Below, one piece after another: positions 1-10,645 of a stretch of DNA of 23,426 nucleotides (position 1 is the first letter of the stretch; every line of letters begins with the position of its first letter). The stretch is from Clavulina sp. PMI_390 (lineage: Eukaryota > Basidiomycota > Agaricomycetes > Cantharellales > Hydnaceae): assembly GCA_015039315.1 (NCBI GenBank), contig WIDE01000241.1, positions 1 to 23,426 of the forward strand. Direction: 5' to 3'. Made by a program: the position numbers and the translations under genes. A model generated the notes under the pieces. The model did not search any database and was not told the DNA's origin. It saw nothing but the letters and a program-made list of their open reading frames with translations.

Positions 1-31
1 CTCCAGCTATCAGTCAACTCACCAGTCTTGA

Positions 32-1782
32 ATGTCTTCCAGCCCTCTTTGGCTCCAGAGAATCAATTTGGATGTCATATATATCCTTAATGAATGGTTA
101 GATCCCCTGTCAATCGTGCAGCTCAGTCGTGTGCGTTCTCCCTCCCATGTAGCTTGAAGTGATAAGCCTCATAGTAAGCTCACGCTCTCTAATTCATTTC
201 ATTAGACTTGCAAAGTTTTCCAAGCTGTAATCGGAGATGATCGCCACACCTGGCTTCGCGCTTTACAACGTGTCGCTGCGGAACACTGCACTTCCCCTCA
301 CTCATTCGATAATCTCTCCATCAGCGATCTGAAAGCTTTCGCCACCCGCCCCGCTCGTCTCGTCGAAACTTTGCAAGACCCCAAGCAGACTATATATGCG
401 GGAATGAGGGAATGTGTGCTTGACTATGGCGCTTCACTGCCTCGTCTGACCTCAAGAGACCATTGGTCAGCTTCCGAACTTGAACAACTTCCGGCCACGC
501 TCCTCCCAGGAGGAAGATGGATAGTATCCGGGATCATGAATCACCAGAACATGTCAACTTACGTCTGTTGCTGGGACCTTTCAGGTTTCCTTTCAGACAA
601 GGCTCATCTTCAGCCTATTGCGATGTTTGCTTGGGAGGGGTTGCGGCCGCCATCGAAGGATAGGTGGATGCAGGCACAACTATACGACTCGGAACACGTG
701 ATGGTAGCATCTAGACTAGGTGACTGGGAAAGGTTAGATTCAAACATATCTCCCATCCGTCCTATTCTCCCGCTTAAGCCCCGTACCTCGTTGTTTTCAG
801 CACCTTGACATCATCGTTCAGCATACTGCGGATCGGCTGGACCAGTGACAGTAATTCACCAACTATTCAAGATATCGCTCGATTAGATCTGGAGAGTTAT
901 CCGATATTAGATATGGGATGGTTAGAGTATCACCTTGAGGGAGACTACTTGTTGTTGGACACAATTAGGTCTCTTGTTGTTTGGGACTGGAAAAATGATG
1001 GGATCGGTATCATAGACAGCGAGCAGCATCACTGGGTATAGCATTCTCTTTGCATCACTGGCTATTCCTCATTGCTTATCTACATTAGGCAAACGGCTCA
1101 GGGTTCGTGATCGCCACAAATCCACCCTATATTTTTATCTTTCCAGACCAAATGGAAGAAGTTCTTGTGCTAGAATTTCCCATATTGCACCCCACAGGCA
1201 GCCCAGAGTCGCACTGACTGTATACGCCCACCCACCAAGGTTACGTACCCATTTATCGCCGAGTTCGCCGGCCATAGGAGTTCAAAAATACACGTCTTCG
1301 ACACGTGGAAGCCCCCATCATCACGTTCTGGGCTAGCTATCCTCTATCTCAAATCTCGGGGGTGGATGGGCGACCACCGCTTTTACATCATATCTCTTCA
1401 CCCTACAGACGCAATTCCACCGTGTCCGAACCATGTAGAGCAGCCAAAGGCTTCGCTCCCAGGGACTAAAGAATTTGAGAGCATGGTACTTCTCGATGGA
1501 GTTGGAATTGCTCTTCTCAAGTCTCCACCCTTTTCCGATTCAAGGGAGCGGCTTGATACTCTATTATACCGCTGTGCCGACAGTGGTAGGCTTCACACGC
1601 CCCAAGATCGAGATTATGACGACTTTTTCCCTGCTGGAGGGTTCCCCATGCCATTTGATTTCGTGTCGGGCACAGCGCTCCTGAATAGCCGTGACGTCGC
1701 TCCTAAACCCGAGTTGCAAGTCGTTGAGATCATCTCTTTTGATTTCCAGAACCCAGGAAGCCAAAGCCTAGACAAATTTTAG
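32..1782 (+). CDS. F-box-like protein A (frameshifted)
   Basis: Predicted F-box protein, probably a substrate adaptor of an SCF ubiquitin ligase. Exons: 32-130, 206-732, 801-1035, 1089-1782. The ATG at 32 follows an in-frame TGA directly, which fixes the start. Residues about 8-45 form the F-box (motif WLDPLSIVQLSR, then the CK of exon 2). The rest has no domain I can name, but contains LLPGGRWIVSG, EGDYLLLD and IATNPPYIFIF, all shared with the copies at 13457-15234 and 17896-19626; repeated W/D-rich strands suggest a beta-propeller-like C-terminus. Intron positions and phases match copy B exactly. Oddity: the first frame of exon 4 stops at a TGA (1215-1217), while homology continues one frame over from about 1213 to the TAG ending at 1782. 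This equals a one-base insertion: young pseudogene or sequence error. Confidence 0.75.
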
Positions 1783-3376
1783 TCCAACAGGACGTTTCTA
1801 ATGCCAGTCTTACACAAACTAGAAAGCGGCTACGGCCCGTTGTCATGAAATGAGGACGACACAATGATCTGAAGGTGGCGCTCGGAGACTCTGCGACACC
1901 GTAGAAGGCTATCTCTGTGCTAAATACAAAATAATGCATATAGTCCTCTGGGATTGCTCAGCCCACCATGAACACAATAGCGTCATAGCATCCCATTATC
2001 AAAAAGGATGGGGTCGAACTTTGGGTTTGGAGGCCCTGGATATGGTGTGAGATGATGAGGATCACAGGAATTTCTGTAAAGTGCTGTGAAGCAATCGAGG
2101 CAATCAATCTGGTGCAGGAAGCGCCAAACCAATTGGCGGAATGATTGAGATGTTGCACGCTTTGCATTAGCATCTTATTCTCGGGCCGCTGCGCGGCCTT
2201 CATGAAGAAGGTCCGTTCTTTGAGTGCACTTACTACTCCAACAACTCTGAGGAACCTTGCAAGGCATGGCCAGGAAGAGATATGATTCAAATGCCGATAT
2301 AAATAGGCACACCAAAACAACGCCTTGAGACGCCGCACGGGCGCATGGTCTATGTGACAAATTGCGAAAGATTCCCTCAACGTAGTTTACAGACTGTGGA
2401 GCCATGTGATAATGCACAGATTTCATAAACAACACATCCACACTCGCTCAAGCAGCTTGAATGCGTAGAATCAAGAGGGTAAGCGTCGCGTGGGTAGTTG
2501 AGGTTGATAGCAAATCGCGCGGATGATGCGTCCCTGTAAAGCCAAAACGATAAGAGGTATAGACAGCGGCATATGATGATTGGTCTCAAGCCGAATGTCA
2601 TTGGGATATTGGGCATAGTTAATCGTGTTGTGCAATATCACCCTTCGGGCAGTACTGCTTGCTGGTGCGCGGGCTCTATGAATGGAACAATACTGATTTG
2701 CTATGCTTATTTGCTGGTCCTATATCAGCTTGCGGGAGGTAGCGGTTTGCTTGGCAAATTATGTTTATACGGACTATGCGGGAGGTATTATACAGGAATT
2801 CATGCGTATGATGCTCTGTGGCGCATAGACGCGCTGATCAGTGCGAGTCCCCGGCTGCATTGCTGCGTGATAGAGCGTATTGTAACTTCGGGCATTGCAT
2901 ATGTGCGTTCAGGACGGCAGAGCGCAGCGTGAGTGCCTAGGGCGGATAGCGAAGAGCGAAGAGTGCGGGTAACGCAATCAAAATGAGCAAAAAGATCGTC
3001 ACAGCACATAAAGGTCGTAATGTATGATTTTTTTCCACAAATGTCACGCGGAGTAGCAAAAGCGCTGCGTGTTGTAAGAATGGGGCGGGGCTCGTGGTGG
3101 CGTGACGTGGCGGAGGAGGAGGAGGATGTTTATTCGGGGTGCGGGAGCGAAAATCAAATTCGCATTGAAGCGCCGCGCTTCGGGGCGGCCCGCTATCGGA
3201 CCGGGTCGTTCTTATAATTATAATACCTATAGATGTTTTGATGCGCACACTTCACCATCTTTGGGGAGCTCCCATTCAATACATGCAATACCAAGTGACA
3301 ATGCAACCCTCCCCCTATACACGGATTACCTCCGCCTCACATACCTTACGACTTGATCCTGAACCAGTCATGTGGA

Positions 3377-3410
3377 GGCCGCAAAACTGAATTTGCGGCC
3401 CGCAATTCAG
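3377..3410. repeat. Nested inverted repeat
   Basis: Two alternative hairpins share a middle arm. GGCCGCAAA (3377-3385) pairs with TTTGCGGCC (3392-3400) across six bases, and CTGAATTTGCGG (3387-3398) pairs, with one unpaired T, with CCGCAATTCAG (3400-3410) across one base. It lies in the gene-poor spacer about 900 bases upstream of the first reductase. It could be the remnant end of a small mobile element, a binding site for a dimeric protein, or chance. Confidence 0.45.
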
Positions 3411-4189
3411 CTGACAAAAGGCCGAGCGGGGCGTGACCCGCACGTTACTGTCACACTCCTTCGTTTTCTTTGGGGTGTTGCCATCTGTTTCTGATTGGGT
3501 CTATCCCGAGGAACAAGAGTAGCTGTCAAAATTATCAGATTCATGCCATAAATTGGCGGGGTCGGTAAACACCACAACGAACGTCAGCCTTTTGCCCCAT
3601 AAGGGACGACCCTCTTGGCCTTCGGAGCCAAGCACGATCATCCACAGTGTGACCCTGATATAACTTCCCCCAGAGCTGCTAAGAATCATCCCAGCTTCAT
3701 TTCACTTATTGACATAGGAACCGAGTGAAATGTCCCATGTTCCCGAATTGCAACCCGCCTGGTGACAGTGCGAGATGATCAACGCAATCGAATTGAGACG
3801 AGTCCCAATCAAGTGTATCACACTAATGAAAGCCAAGTCACAAGCTATTCAGCTACCGGAGACCAATGGTTGACCTACGTCTGCTTAATCCTGGGCTTTT
3901 CGGCTGTAGCCGCAGACACAGCAACTCCCTGGCCGATGCAGACCAATTAGTCAGCTTCTCCACATATCAAGTTGCGGGATGACTAAATTTGTGTCTCTGC
4001 GCAGCTGTATCTTCCTGGATATCATCGCCGTCGACAACTTGAATAGCTCGCTCATTATCCGGGTATTCGAGCCCATTGTTTTTCCATCGCGGCGAGCTCT
4101 CGATAACGCGCACACTCATCCTGCTGCTGAATGTATTTTCCTCCACATCCTTCGCCCTATGAGATAGAGCTACTCCTTCATAGAAGAGC

Positions 4190-4196
4190 TATAAAT
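4190..4196 (+). promoter_or_regulatory. TATA-like box of AKR1
   Basis: TATAAAT lies 94 bases upstream of the AKR1 start codon at 4284, a normal distance for a fungal TATA element with a short 5' leader. The leader after it is C/T-rich, as in many fungal promoters. Supported by sequence and position only. Confidence 0.4.
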
Positions 4197-4283
4197 CTGA
4201 CCCCTTCACGAAGCCCATGTACACAACCCAACTCACCAAACTATCAACTTCTCTTCTCGTCGACCGACCAGAAACCATCCATC

Positions 4284-5646
4284 ATGTCGCATCTGACTCT
4301 CTCGTCAACTTTGAAACTCAATACCGGCAAGACATTATCATATTGGATGATGGGGAGGTACTAATGCCTTTCCTCTAGGTTATGAGATCCCTCGTCTGGG
4401 CTTTGGCGTGTTTGAGATTGGAAACGACCTCTGCGCTGCTTCGTGCCTTGCAGCATTTGAGGCCGGATATCGGTATGTATTCATCATTTTTCATATTATA
4501 ATTGATCTGGATCCTCATAAGGGTGTCGATCTACAGTCATATTGACTCAGCTACGTTCTATGAGAACGAGGAAGGCATGGGCAGAGCTATTAGGCAGAGT
4601 GGACTCAAGCGAGAAGAGCTTTTCATCAGTGAGCTTCTATATTCTAACAAGTAGCTTTTAGTCGCTTCTAAATACGATGGCCACGGCTAGCGAGCAAGAT
4701 CAACAGTTTGCAGGTTGATGGGTACGAGTCTACCCTCAGAGCCGTCGATAAATCTCTCCGCGAATCTGGCCTCGGTATGTGGACACCGCTCGTCTTATTG
4801 AGTTTTGAAGGCCTCTGACTCCAACCATGCTATAGATTATTTCGACCTCTACCTAGTCCACGATGGTCTCTCCGGCAAGCAACGGCGTCTGGATATGTGG
4901 CGAGCTCTTGTGGAGAAACAGAAAGAAGGAAAGATCCGCACAGTTGGCGTGTCTAACTTGTGAGCTTGTGATCCGGCTCTAACCTTGTCCACATCGGCGA
5001 CTGACCATCCATTCTTTTTTTCAGCGGCGTCCACCACTTCAAAGATCTCCAAGAGGCTGGACTGCCTCTTCCAGCCTTGAACCAAATCGAGGTCAGTCTC
5101 TCATGCAGTTTATTCCTCCTCAGCTTTCTGGTGCTGATGGTTTCCATACAGCTTCACCCGTACTGCCAGCAACGAGAGATTGTCAAATTCTGCGAAGAAA
5201 ATGGCATCCTCATCGAAGCATACAGCCCTCTTATCCGTGGCAAGGCTGAGCCCGATGATGCTATTTCGAAGGTTGCTGCTTCTAAGGCACGTACACCAAG
5301 TCCACACTTGCTTTGTGGTTCTCCAAAGCTCCAGATGGGAATATCGAACTGACTTGTATCGCTCTTATGAATAGGAAAATGTTGACATATACCAGGTGCT
5401 CGTTCGTTGGTCCCTCCAAAAGGGGTAAGCAAGAGTCCTCATATCGCCACTCTTCCTTACTAACCATCCCTCTGGCACCGACTGTGCAGCTATATCCCAC
5501 TTCCAAAATCCCAGCGCCCCGAGAAGATCCGCCACAACGCCGACGTCTACAACTTCGAACTCTCTGACGAAGAGATGAAGGCGATCGATGCGCTCGATAA
5601 GGGTGACAAAGGCGCGCTGCTTTGGAATCCCACCGGTGCCGCATAG
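4284..5646 (+). CDS. Aldo-keto reductase 1
   Basis: NAD(P)H-dependent aldo/keto reductase, 281 aa, of the short 2,5-diketogluconate-reductase-like type; cytosolic reduction of aldehydes or ketones, substrate unknown. Exons: 4284-4326, 4379-4472, 4537-4628, 4691-4774, 4836-4959, 5025-5091, 5152-5286, 5375-5424, 5490-5646. The catalytic tetrad is complete: D49 and Y54 in IDSATFYENE, K79 in ITSKI, H113 in LVHD. VGVSNF, NQIELHPYCQQ, EAYSPL and IPLPKS are classic family motifs, and the C-terminus WNPTGAA matches its paralogues. Two introns have GC donors: the first (4327-4378, GCAAGA, branch site CTAAT) and the seventh (5287-5374, GCACGT). Reading through either gives a stop or destroys the conserved core. 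It converges with AKR2, with 273 bases between the stop codons. Confidence 0.92.
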
Positions 5647-5919
5647 ATCCGCCATTTCCCAAAACTGTTTAACGCACAGTGCCCAGTCATCTTCTTTCCA
5701 TGTCTTTACCTCCCCTGTGATAAATTCTGCTCAATACATATCGAATGCTTAAATTTTCCTATGAATAACCGTTCAAGGTTTGAGAGATCCTTACACGCAA
5801 TCAATGCCAGAGTGACTGGTACCGCTGTGATTTTGGATCCAGATAAACGATATACACGGGAGTTCCCAGCTTACGCTAGCTAGGATATGAATAGTTTGAA
5901 GGCTCAGGACCGATTCAGT

Positions 5920-7209
5920 TTACTCTGCATCCACCGGATTCCAGGATACAGAGCCGGCTTTTCCCTTATCCAACGCGTCGATGGCTGCCATCTCTTCTGC
6001 CGACAACTCAAATCCATAGACATCCGCATTGGACTTGATCTTTTCTGCGCGCTCCGACTTTGGGAGGGGGACGTACCTGTGCGTGGAAAGTGCTTGGTTA
6101 ATAATATCGTTCTTCAGTAGTCCAATTTCGTGCTCACCCCTTTTGTAACGACCAGCGGACCAAAACTCGGAAGTGATCCCCTCCAGTCTTCTTCGCTGCG
6201 ATTTCCTTGATCACATCATCTTCGATGTTTCCACGGATTAGTGGCGAATATGCCTCGAGGATGATACCGTGGCTGGTGCAGTATCCGGCGATAGGACGCT
6301 GTTGGCAATATGGGTGCAGCTGGAAAGGCGCAAAGGGGTGTTTGAAGTCAGGAGAATAACTAATGGTATAGTGAAGGAAACTGACTTCAATTTGATTAAC
6401 GACAGGCGTTGGAAGGCCAGCCTCTTTGATCTCTTCGAGGTGTTTCACATTGCTGTCGCGCGCCGAGGCAATGATGCTGGCTCAGAAAGAAGGTTACTAT
6501 CTCAGAGGTGGTATGAATGTGACATACAAATTGGAGACGCCGATAGAGCGCACTTTCCCCGCCTTCTGAGCTTCTACCAGCGCGCGCCAAGTGTCGAGGC
6601 GCTTCTGTTTTCCGCCAAGAGGGTCATGAACGAGGTATAGGTCGATATATTCTATGTGGAAGCAGGATATTTATGAATCCCCGATGCAGACGTTCAAGGG
6701 AATGTCAATCAGAGCAGTAAAAACAGGTGCTCACCGAAACCAAGCTCGCTGAGGGACTTGTCAACAACAGTAAGAGTTGACTCGTAGCCTTGTTTGCTGC
6801 TGTCGATCTTGCTCGCTAGACGGAGATCGATTACGACCGATGACATCTGAAGCGGGCAGTAGTGGGCTTACTAATCCACAAATCTTCTCGTTTGAACTTC
6901 TTCACAGCCCTTCCAACATCAACCTCGTTCCTGTAGCCCATAGCAGAGTCGATGTGACTGGCACAAATGGAACGTCAGCTGGCTTTTGAGCATCGAGTCG
7001 TGTGGACTCACATATAGCCATGCTCGAGGGCAGAAACGCATGCTGCTTCGCAGCTCGCGCCACTTGATTTGTACACACCTAGTCCGAGACGAGGGATCTC
7101 ATTTCCTATCAGAGCCAGACCGCGCTGAGTGGTAGACTAACAAATGACGTCAGCAATGGCGCGGAGACCCACCGTCGAGCAGCTTGATCTTGGAAGAGAT
7201 TGTTAGCAT
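5920..7209 (-). CDS. Aldo-keto reductase 2
   Basis: Second aldo/keto reductase, 275 aa, same family as AKR1. Exons from the start: 7209-7173, 7105-7012, 6957-6872, 6815-6735, 6651-6528, 6452-6386, 6319-6138, 6076-5920; all join in frame with GT-AG introns. Tetrad: D47 and Y52 (IDSAMGYRNE), K75 (ITSKI), H108 (LVHD). Exons 2, 5, 6 and 8 have exactly the lengths of their AKR1 counterparts (94, 124, 67, 157), proving common descent. The exon spanning 6319-6138 is continuous where AKR1 has its GC-AG intron. Residue 44 is Ile where both paralogues have Arg before HIDSA, through an AT rather than CG at the exon 2 end. The start MLTISSKIKLLDG was chosen because it matches the short first exons of the other two; an upstream in-frame ATG at 7374 exists but adds a segment unlike the family. 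Confidence 0.92.
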
Positions 7210-8411
7210 GTTGGGTGTCCCAAGATGTTCGGTGGAAGAGAAGGAAGCGATTGATGATGCGTGACGAGTACAGTTATGGAGATGATGTGCCGAGTGCCGA
7301 GGAAGAACTTGAACAGGTCGAACATGGAGGCGCATCGTATGGAATAGTGCTTGGCTCATGGAGTTTTTGCACAATGTTTAGTAGATGAGGAGTATGTGGG
7401 CTGCTGGTGGTGGAATTAGAGTCGCGTATGCGTCGCTCGCCGTGGCCGCAACGCGTGAATGCGGCGGCACGACAGATCATGTATGACTCATGGGCTCTAG
7501 TCCGTGGTCTTTGCGGGGTAGTGTTCTCACGCAAAAACTGTATTCTCATCGGGCCCGATGAATTGGCACGGCCAACTGCACGCAGTGGAATTGCTCAATG
7601 ATTCGCATAAATATACTAAGAATGAGAGGGAATGGTAGAAGAAAGCAACGAGTGATTTTCCTTATGATGGATCATGAATATCATACTATTCAGAAAGTGT
7701 CAGCTGATCCATTCACATCACACGACCAAGCGAAAGGTGCGAAAGGGTCAGGTAGAAGGTGTAGAAGGGTCTCGTTCGCACATGGGGAGGTCGCGATGAG
7801 AGTAAGAGGACGAGTTCATCATATTGTCCGGTGTACTTTACAAACAGAACACGAGGAACAGGATATAGATCGTTGCGACGTACCAAGTACTCATGGCTGG
7901 GTAGGCTACCACGATTGAAGTTTGAAGGGGATACCTATGCAAGGTGGTGTCAGAATCGATCTGCTACGTGGCAAACAGGCTTGAAAGCTCTCAAACTGGA
8001 GGAATAAGTGTAAAACTTCAGGAAGACCTTGGGGTAGATTCGTTCATGTGCCATAGGCATCACTACGAGTCGAGTTGAAGGAATTTCATCAAGTCAAGGG
8101 AGGAGAAAGAAATAGCAAAATCTCGAAGGGCAAGACACTTCGCTCAGTCCTTACCTGCATCTCGTTCAGCCGTGAAGCATAAAAAAAGGCATATCTTCTG
8201 GGCCCTCTCTATCCTGATTGAAGGAGAGAACTAATTGTGGAAAATAACTAGCATTAAAGCGAGAGGGGAGCGAGGAGAAGAGGATGGCAAGAAGAAGTGA
8301 AATTGCGGGGAAATCACGAATAAATACCTCCCTTCGCCGCCTCTGCACAAATAAGCCAACACTAATCAACACAGCCACCCACACGTATCCCCCTTCCCTC
8401 CACAGCCCGAT
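7210..8411. other. 1.2-kb divergent spacer
   Basis: Separates AKR2 (minus) from the SNARE gene (plus), so both promoters must lie here. I see no convincing gene. A plus-strand frame without ATG, open from about 7765 to a TAA near 8008, encodes an Arg/Lys/Trp-rich peptide ending LKALKLEE. On the minus strand near 7895-7840 a very short ORF begins MSTWYVATIYILFLVF, like a signal anchor. Neither has a family match I recognise and both may be chance. A pyrimidine-rich tract (about 8325-8405) precedes the SNARE start. Confidence 0.45.
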
Positions 8412-8857
8412 ATGAGCTCAAGTGCAAGCAGGACCTACGAAGCTCAGAATGACCAACAGCTAGACGACCTGCATTCGAAACTGCGAACACTTAGAAATGT
8501 ACACTATCTCTTTTGTGCTACTTGGGCCTACAAGCTTATCCTTGCTGCGTCTTCGGCCATAGGTCACTTTGGATATTCATGATGAAACACAACGACAAAA
8601 CGTCGACTTGGACAACACTGTGCGTTTCTCCCCGCCTCCGTTACGCTGCTAGTCCGTGCTTACCCTTGCCGCAGCGAGATTCGTTCCAATCATTTGGTTC
8701 TGGGTTCGCCCAGACTGTGCGCAATGCCACTCGGGCATGGGGCGGCGCTGGTGGAACCTCCCAGATTCGCATGATTGTCTACGTCGTAGGGTTCGTCCTA
8801 GGATTCTGGTTTGGGTGGAAACTGTTGAGTGCAGTGTGGAGTTGGTGGAGCTCATGA
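8412..8857 (+). CDS. Bet1/Sft1-type Qc SNARE
   Basis: Tail-anchored Qc-SNARE of the Bet1/Sft1 group, 108 aa, acting in membrane fusion between ER and Golgi or within the Golgi. Exons: 8412-8498, 8563-8619, 8675-8857, all phase 0. Residues 13-70 form the SNARE helix: NDQQLDDLHSKLRTLRNVT, then IHDETQRQN, with Q41 as the likely zero-layer glutamine, then SFQSFGSGFAQTVRNAT. Residues 81-104 (IVYVVGFVLGFWFGWKLL core) form the C-terminal membrane anchor, followed by only a few residues, as expected for a tail-anchored protein. The start MSSSASRTYEAQND resembles fungal Bet1/Sft1 N-termini. It is a single-copy housekeeping gene among duplicated families. Whether it is the Bet1 or the Sft1 orthologue cannot be settled by eye. 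Confidence 0.88.
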
Positions 8858-9148
8858 TGCAAAGGCTACCACTACTTCTTGCTTTCACTTTGACGTCCCT
8901 ATCTAATGTGAGTCTCACCTCCGTCGATAATCCTAGGTCGTGTCGCCTTCCTTCACGACTGAACTAACTGCTATCTGTCCTATCTCAAACATAGACTCAG
9001 CTATTCACATCCTAGTTTTCGAAGACCAATACATTTCATTTACATTTTCGCATTCTTTGACCATTCATCCTAGTTAGCGACCGATTCATCGATGTTCTCA
9101 CTATGAAGGGCCATCGGTCTCCGTCACGACGATGTCTTACTGACACAT

Positions 9149-9601
9149 TCAGTAGACAAGCCACCCCTCGCCTTGCTTCTGCAGCACCTCTTCCCAAGTC
9201 TCCTCCTTGGCTCCACCCATTCCAACCCCACGCTCGAACCTCTTTACACTCTCAATCTCCCCACTCCCCAGTCGTCCTCCATTATACAGATGCGCAAACA
9301 CACCACCGGAGCTTCCAGCGACCTCCCATCGGATCTCTGGTTTGACGTTCGCGTATTCGATGCGCGCGAGGTATAGAATATCCTCTAGCCCGAAGAATCG
9401 TCCGGCTGTTGCGGGTACCTGAATCGAGGTGGACAGGTGGATGAACCCGTCCTTGGCATCGAGCGCGGAAAGTCGGAGTGCGACGGGGAGGGGATAGGGA
9501 GGGGCAGCGTTTGATGGGATGATTTTATAGAGGTATTTGGGAGGCTCCGTAGGCTCCAGGGCGTATGGATGAGTGTTCGCTTCACTCGATTGATCGCTCA
9601 T
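9149..9601 (-). CDS. DUF952 protein, copy 1
   Basis: Small DUF952 protein (PF06108), 150 aa, intronless in its coding part, and the most downstream of three tandem minus-strand copies. Family marks: PPKYLYKIIP at residues 19-28, DGFIHLST near 50, ILYLARIEY, IRWEVAG, and AHLYNG with the second conserved histidine, followed by GSGEIESVKRFER. No signal peptide or membrane segment, so cytosolic. The function of the family is not established; I recall it being grouped by fold with ADP-ribosyltransferase-like domains, which should be checked. The start at 9601 (MSDQSS) was chosen because copies 2 and 3 begin at the equivalent place; the frame extends to an ATG at 9664, but that stretch includes the likely 5'UTR intron acceptor. 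Longest variant of the set: residues GSSGGVF lengthen the loop before AHLYNG. Confidence 0.88.
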   Translation of the reverse strand: MSDQSSEANTHPYALEPTEPPKYLYKIIPSNAAPPYPLPVALRLSALDAKDGFIHLSTSIQVPATAGRFFGLEDILYLARIEYANVKPEIRWEVAGSSGGVFAHLYNGGRLGSGEIESVKRFERGVGMGGAKEETWEEVLQKQGEGWLVY

Positions 9602-9639
9602 GACTTGTGCTTGAGAGATGACGCCGGTAAGCTTGGGGT

Positions 9640-9756
9640 CTGAAAAGGCTGTTGAGAGTTCCAAATTGTTCCATCGAGTGTATCGGGACAGATTCCGCCC
9701 ACATAGTCGTCAGTCGCCACGAAAGAGGGGAGACAAAGGATACTCATCGTGCTTAC
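9640..9756 (-). other. Likely 5'UTR intron of DUF952 copy 1
   Basis: Donor GTAAGC (9756-9751) and acceptor CTTTTCAG (ending at 9640) flank 117 bases just before the ATG at 9601. The exon side carries a block with CAAGCAC followed by CCAAACACATCTGT that recurs upstream of copies 2 and 3. Conservation of the block and donor in all three copies argues for a real leader exon. Confidence 0.45.
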
Positions 9757-10187
9757 ACAGATGTGTTTGGTTGTGCTTGGCGAAGGCTGAACAAATTTGT
9801 TCCTCCTCTCATGCCACCGTTGACCCTCAAAACTAGTTCAATCTTGCATCGCGTGCAAATGATTGTTCCATTCATGAAATAGCGCCCAAGGAAATCACTC
9901 TCTCCTGCTCTATCCAAGCCCGGCTAAACTCGAATATGCACCAGCCCCGTCGGGAATGCTAGCGTTTCTATATGCTCTCAATTGCGAACCCTCCCTCTTG
10001 ATTCGCCTCCATCGCCTTTCCAGAGGCTCCTTCTGAAATCTGGCATAGGCTCGTTCCCCCTCTGGGGAGCGCCTCCTAGGCTATAGAGCAACTCTCCTAC
10101 CAAGGCCATCATTGACCACGAAGCCAAGGAATATTTTACAGGAGGCTGCCAACCATCGTCGTCTCCAACAGCGTAAAAGCGATGTAT
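9757..10187. other. Spacer between DUF952 copies 1 and 2
   Basis: Holds the conserved leader-exon block of copy 1 (about 9757-9790), presumably its promoter above that, and the 3' flank of copy 2. No further gene, repeat or motif recognised. Confidence 0.4.
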
Positions 10188-10616
10188 TCAATACGAAAGC
10201 CAACCATCCCTAGTGTGCTCCTCGAACACTTGCTCCCAATTCTCCTCCACTCCACCGCTCCCAGCCTTCCGCTCGAACTTTCTGACACTCTCAATCTCTC
10301 CACTCCCCAACTGCGGCCCATTATACAAGTGCGCACAACCCAAACTACCCACAACTTCCCATCGGACATCCTTCCTCACTTTCGTATACTCGATGCGTGC
10401 GAGATATAGTACCTCCTCTTGCCCGAAGTACAGCCGTGCGGTTGCAGGGGCTTGGGCAGCGGTAGAGAGATGGATGAAGCCATCAGTTGCATCAAGTTCA
10501 GATAGTGGGAGCTCAACGGGTAGGGGGTCAGGAGGCTCGGCAGTAGCTGGGATTATCTTGTATAGGTATTTGGGAGGCTCCTCAGGCTCTAGCTCATATG
10601 GAGATTGACTAGCCAT
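10188..10616 (-). CDS. DUF952 protein, copy 2
   Basis: Second tandem DUF952 protein, 142 aa from the ATG at 10616 (MASQSPYELEPEEPPKYLY). It has all family motifs: YLYKIIP, DGFIHLST, VLYLARIEY, VRWEVVG, CAHLYNG and GSGEIESVRKFER, and ends WLSY. Both conserved histidines are present. An ATG 27 bases upstream (10643) is in frame, but the shorter start matches copy 3, and the acceptor of a probable leader intron (10646) lies right above. It is a little shorter than copy 1 in the loop before AHLYNG and near the C-terminus. Same strand and spacing as its neighbours, consistent with tandem duplication; each copy seems to have its own promoter and leader rather than forming an operon. Cytosolic; substrate and partners unknown. 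Confidence 0.88.
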   Translation of the reverse strand: MASQSPYELEPEEPPKYLYKIIPATAEPPDPLPVELPLSELDATDGFIHLSTAAQAPATARLYFGQEEVLYLARIEYTKVRKDVRWEVVGSLGCAHLYNGPQLGSGEIESVRKFERKAGSGGVEENWEQVFEEHTRDGWLSY

Positions 10617-10645
10617 ATCGAAGCACACTAGGGATGCTTTCAAAG

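Larger units (their letters stand above)
1783..4283. other. Gene-poor 2.5-kb spacer
   Basis: No coding region with recognisable domain, paralogy or credible exon structure was found here. Several open frames of 60-140 codons overlap on both strands around 1958-2616 and 2573-2932, but they carry no motif, are rich in Cys/His/Ile, and contradict each other. Positions 3090-3210 are purine- and GC-rich (a run of GGA/GAG repeats near 3110-3126). A nested inverted repeat lies at 3377-3410. The last 100 bases hold the likely AKR1 promoter. It could hide a decayed mobile element or an RNA gene, but nothing in the bases identifies one. Confidence 0.5.

Noticed and set aside
1958..2616. Overlapping minus-strand open frames of 79-140 codons
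   Set aside because: Three frames overlap each other, with no domain, no paralogue in the window and Cys/His-rich, low-plausibility composition.
2573..2932. Plus-strand frame of 119 codons
   Set aside because: Rich in Cys, Gly and Tyr, no motif, and overlaps a minus-strand frame; treated as chance.
7598..7918. Plus-strand frame of 106 codons in the 1.2-kb spacer
   Set aside because: Basic, low-complexity translation without a recognisable domain or splice context.
8166..8384. Minus-strand frame of 72 codons with a hydrophobic start
   Set aside because: It lies in the presumed SNARE promoter and has no family resemblance.
9207..9422. Plus-strand frames across the DUF952 genes (also 10182-10608 and 11065-11427)
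   Set aside because: They are antisense shadows of conserved DUF952 coding sequence and repeat only because the genes repeat.
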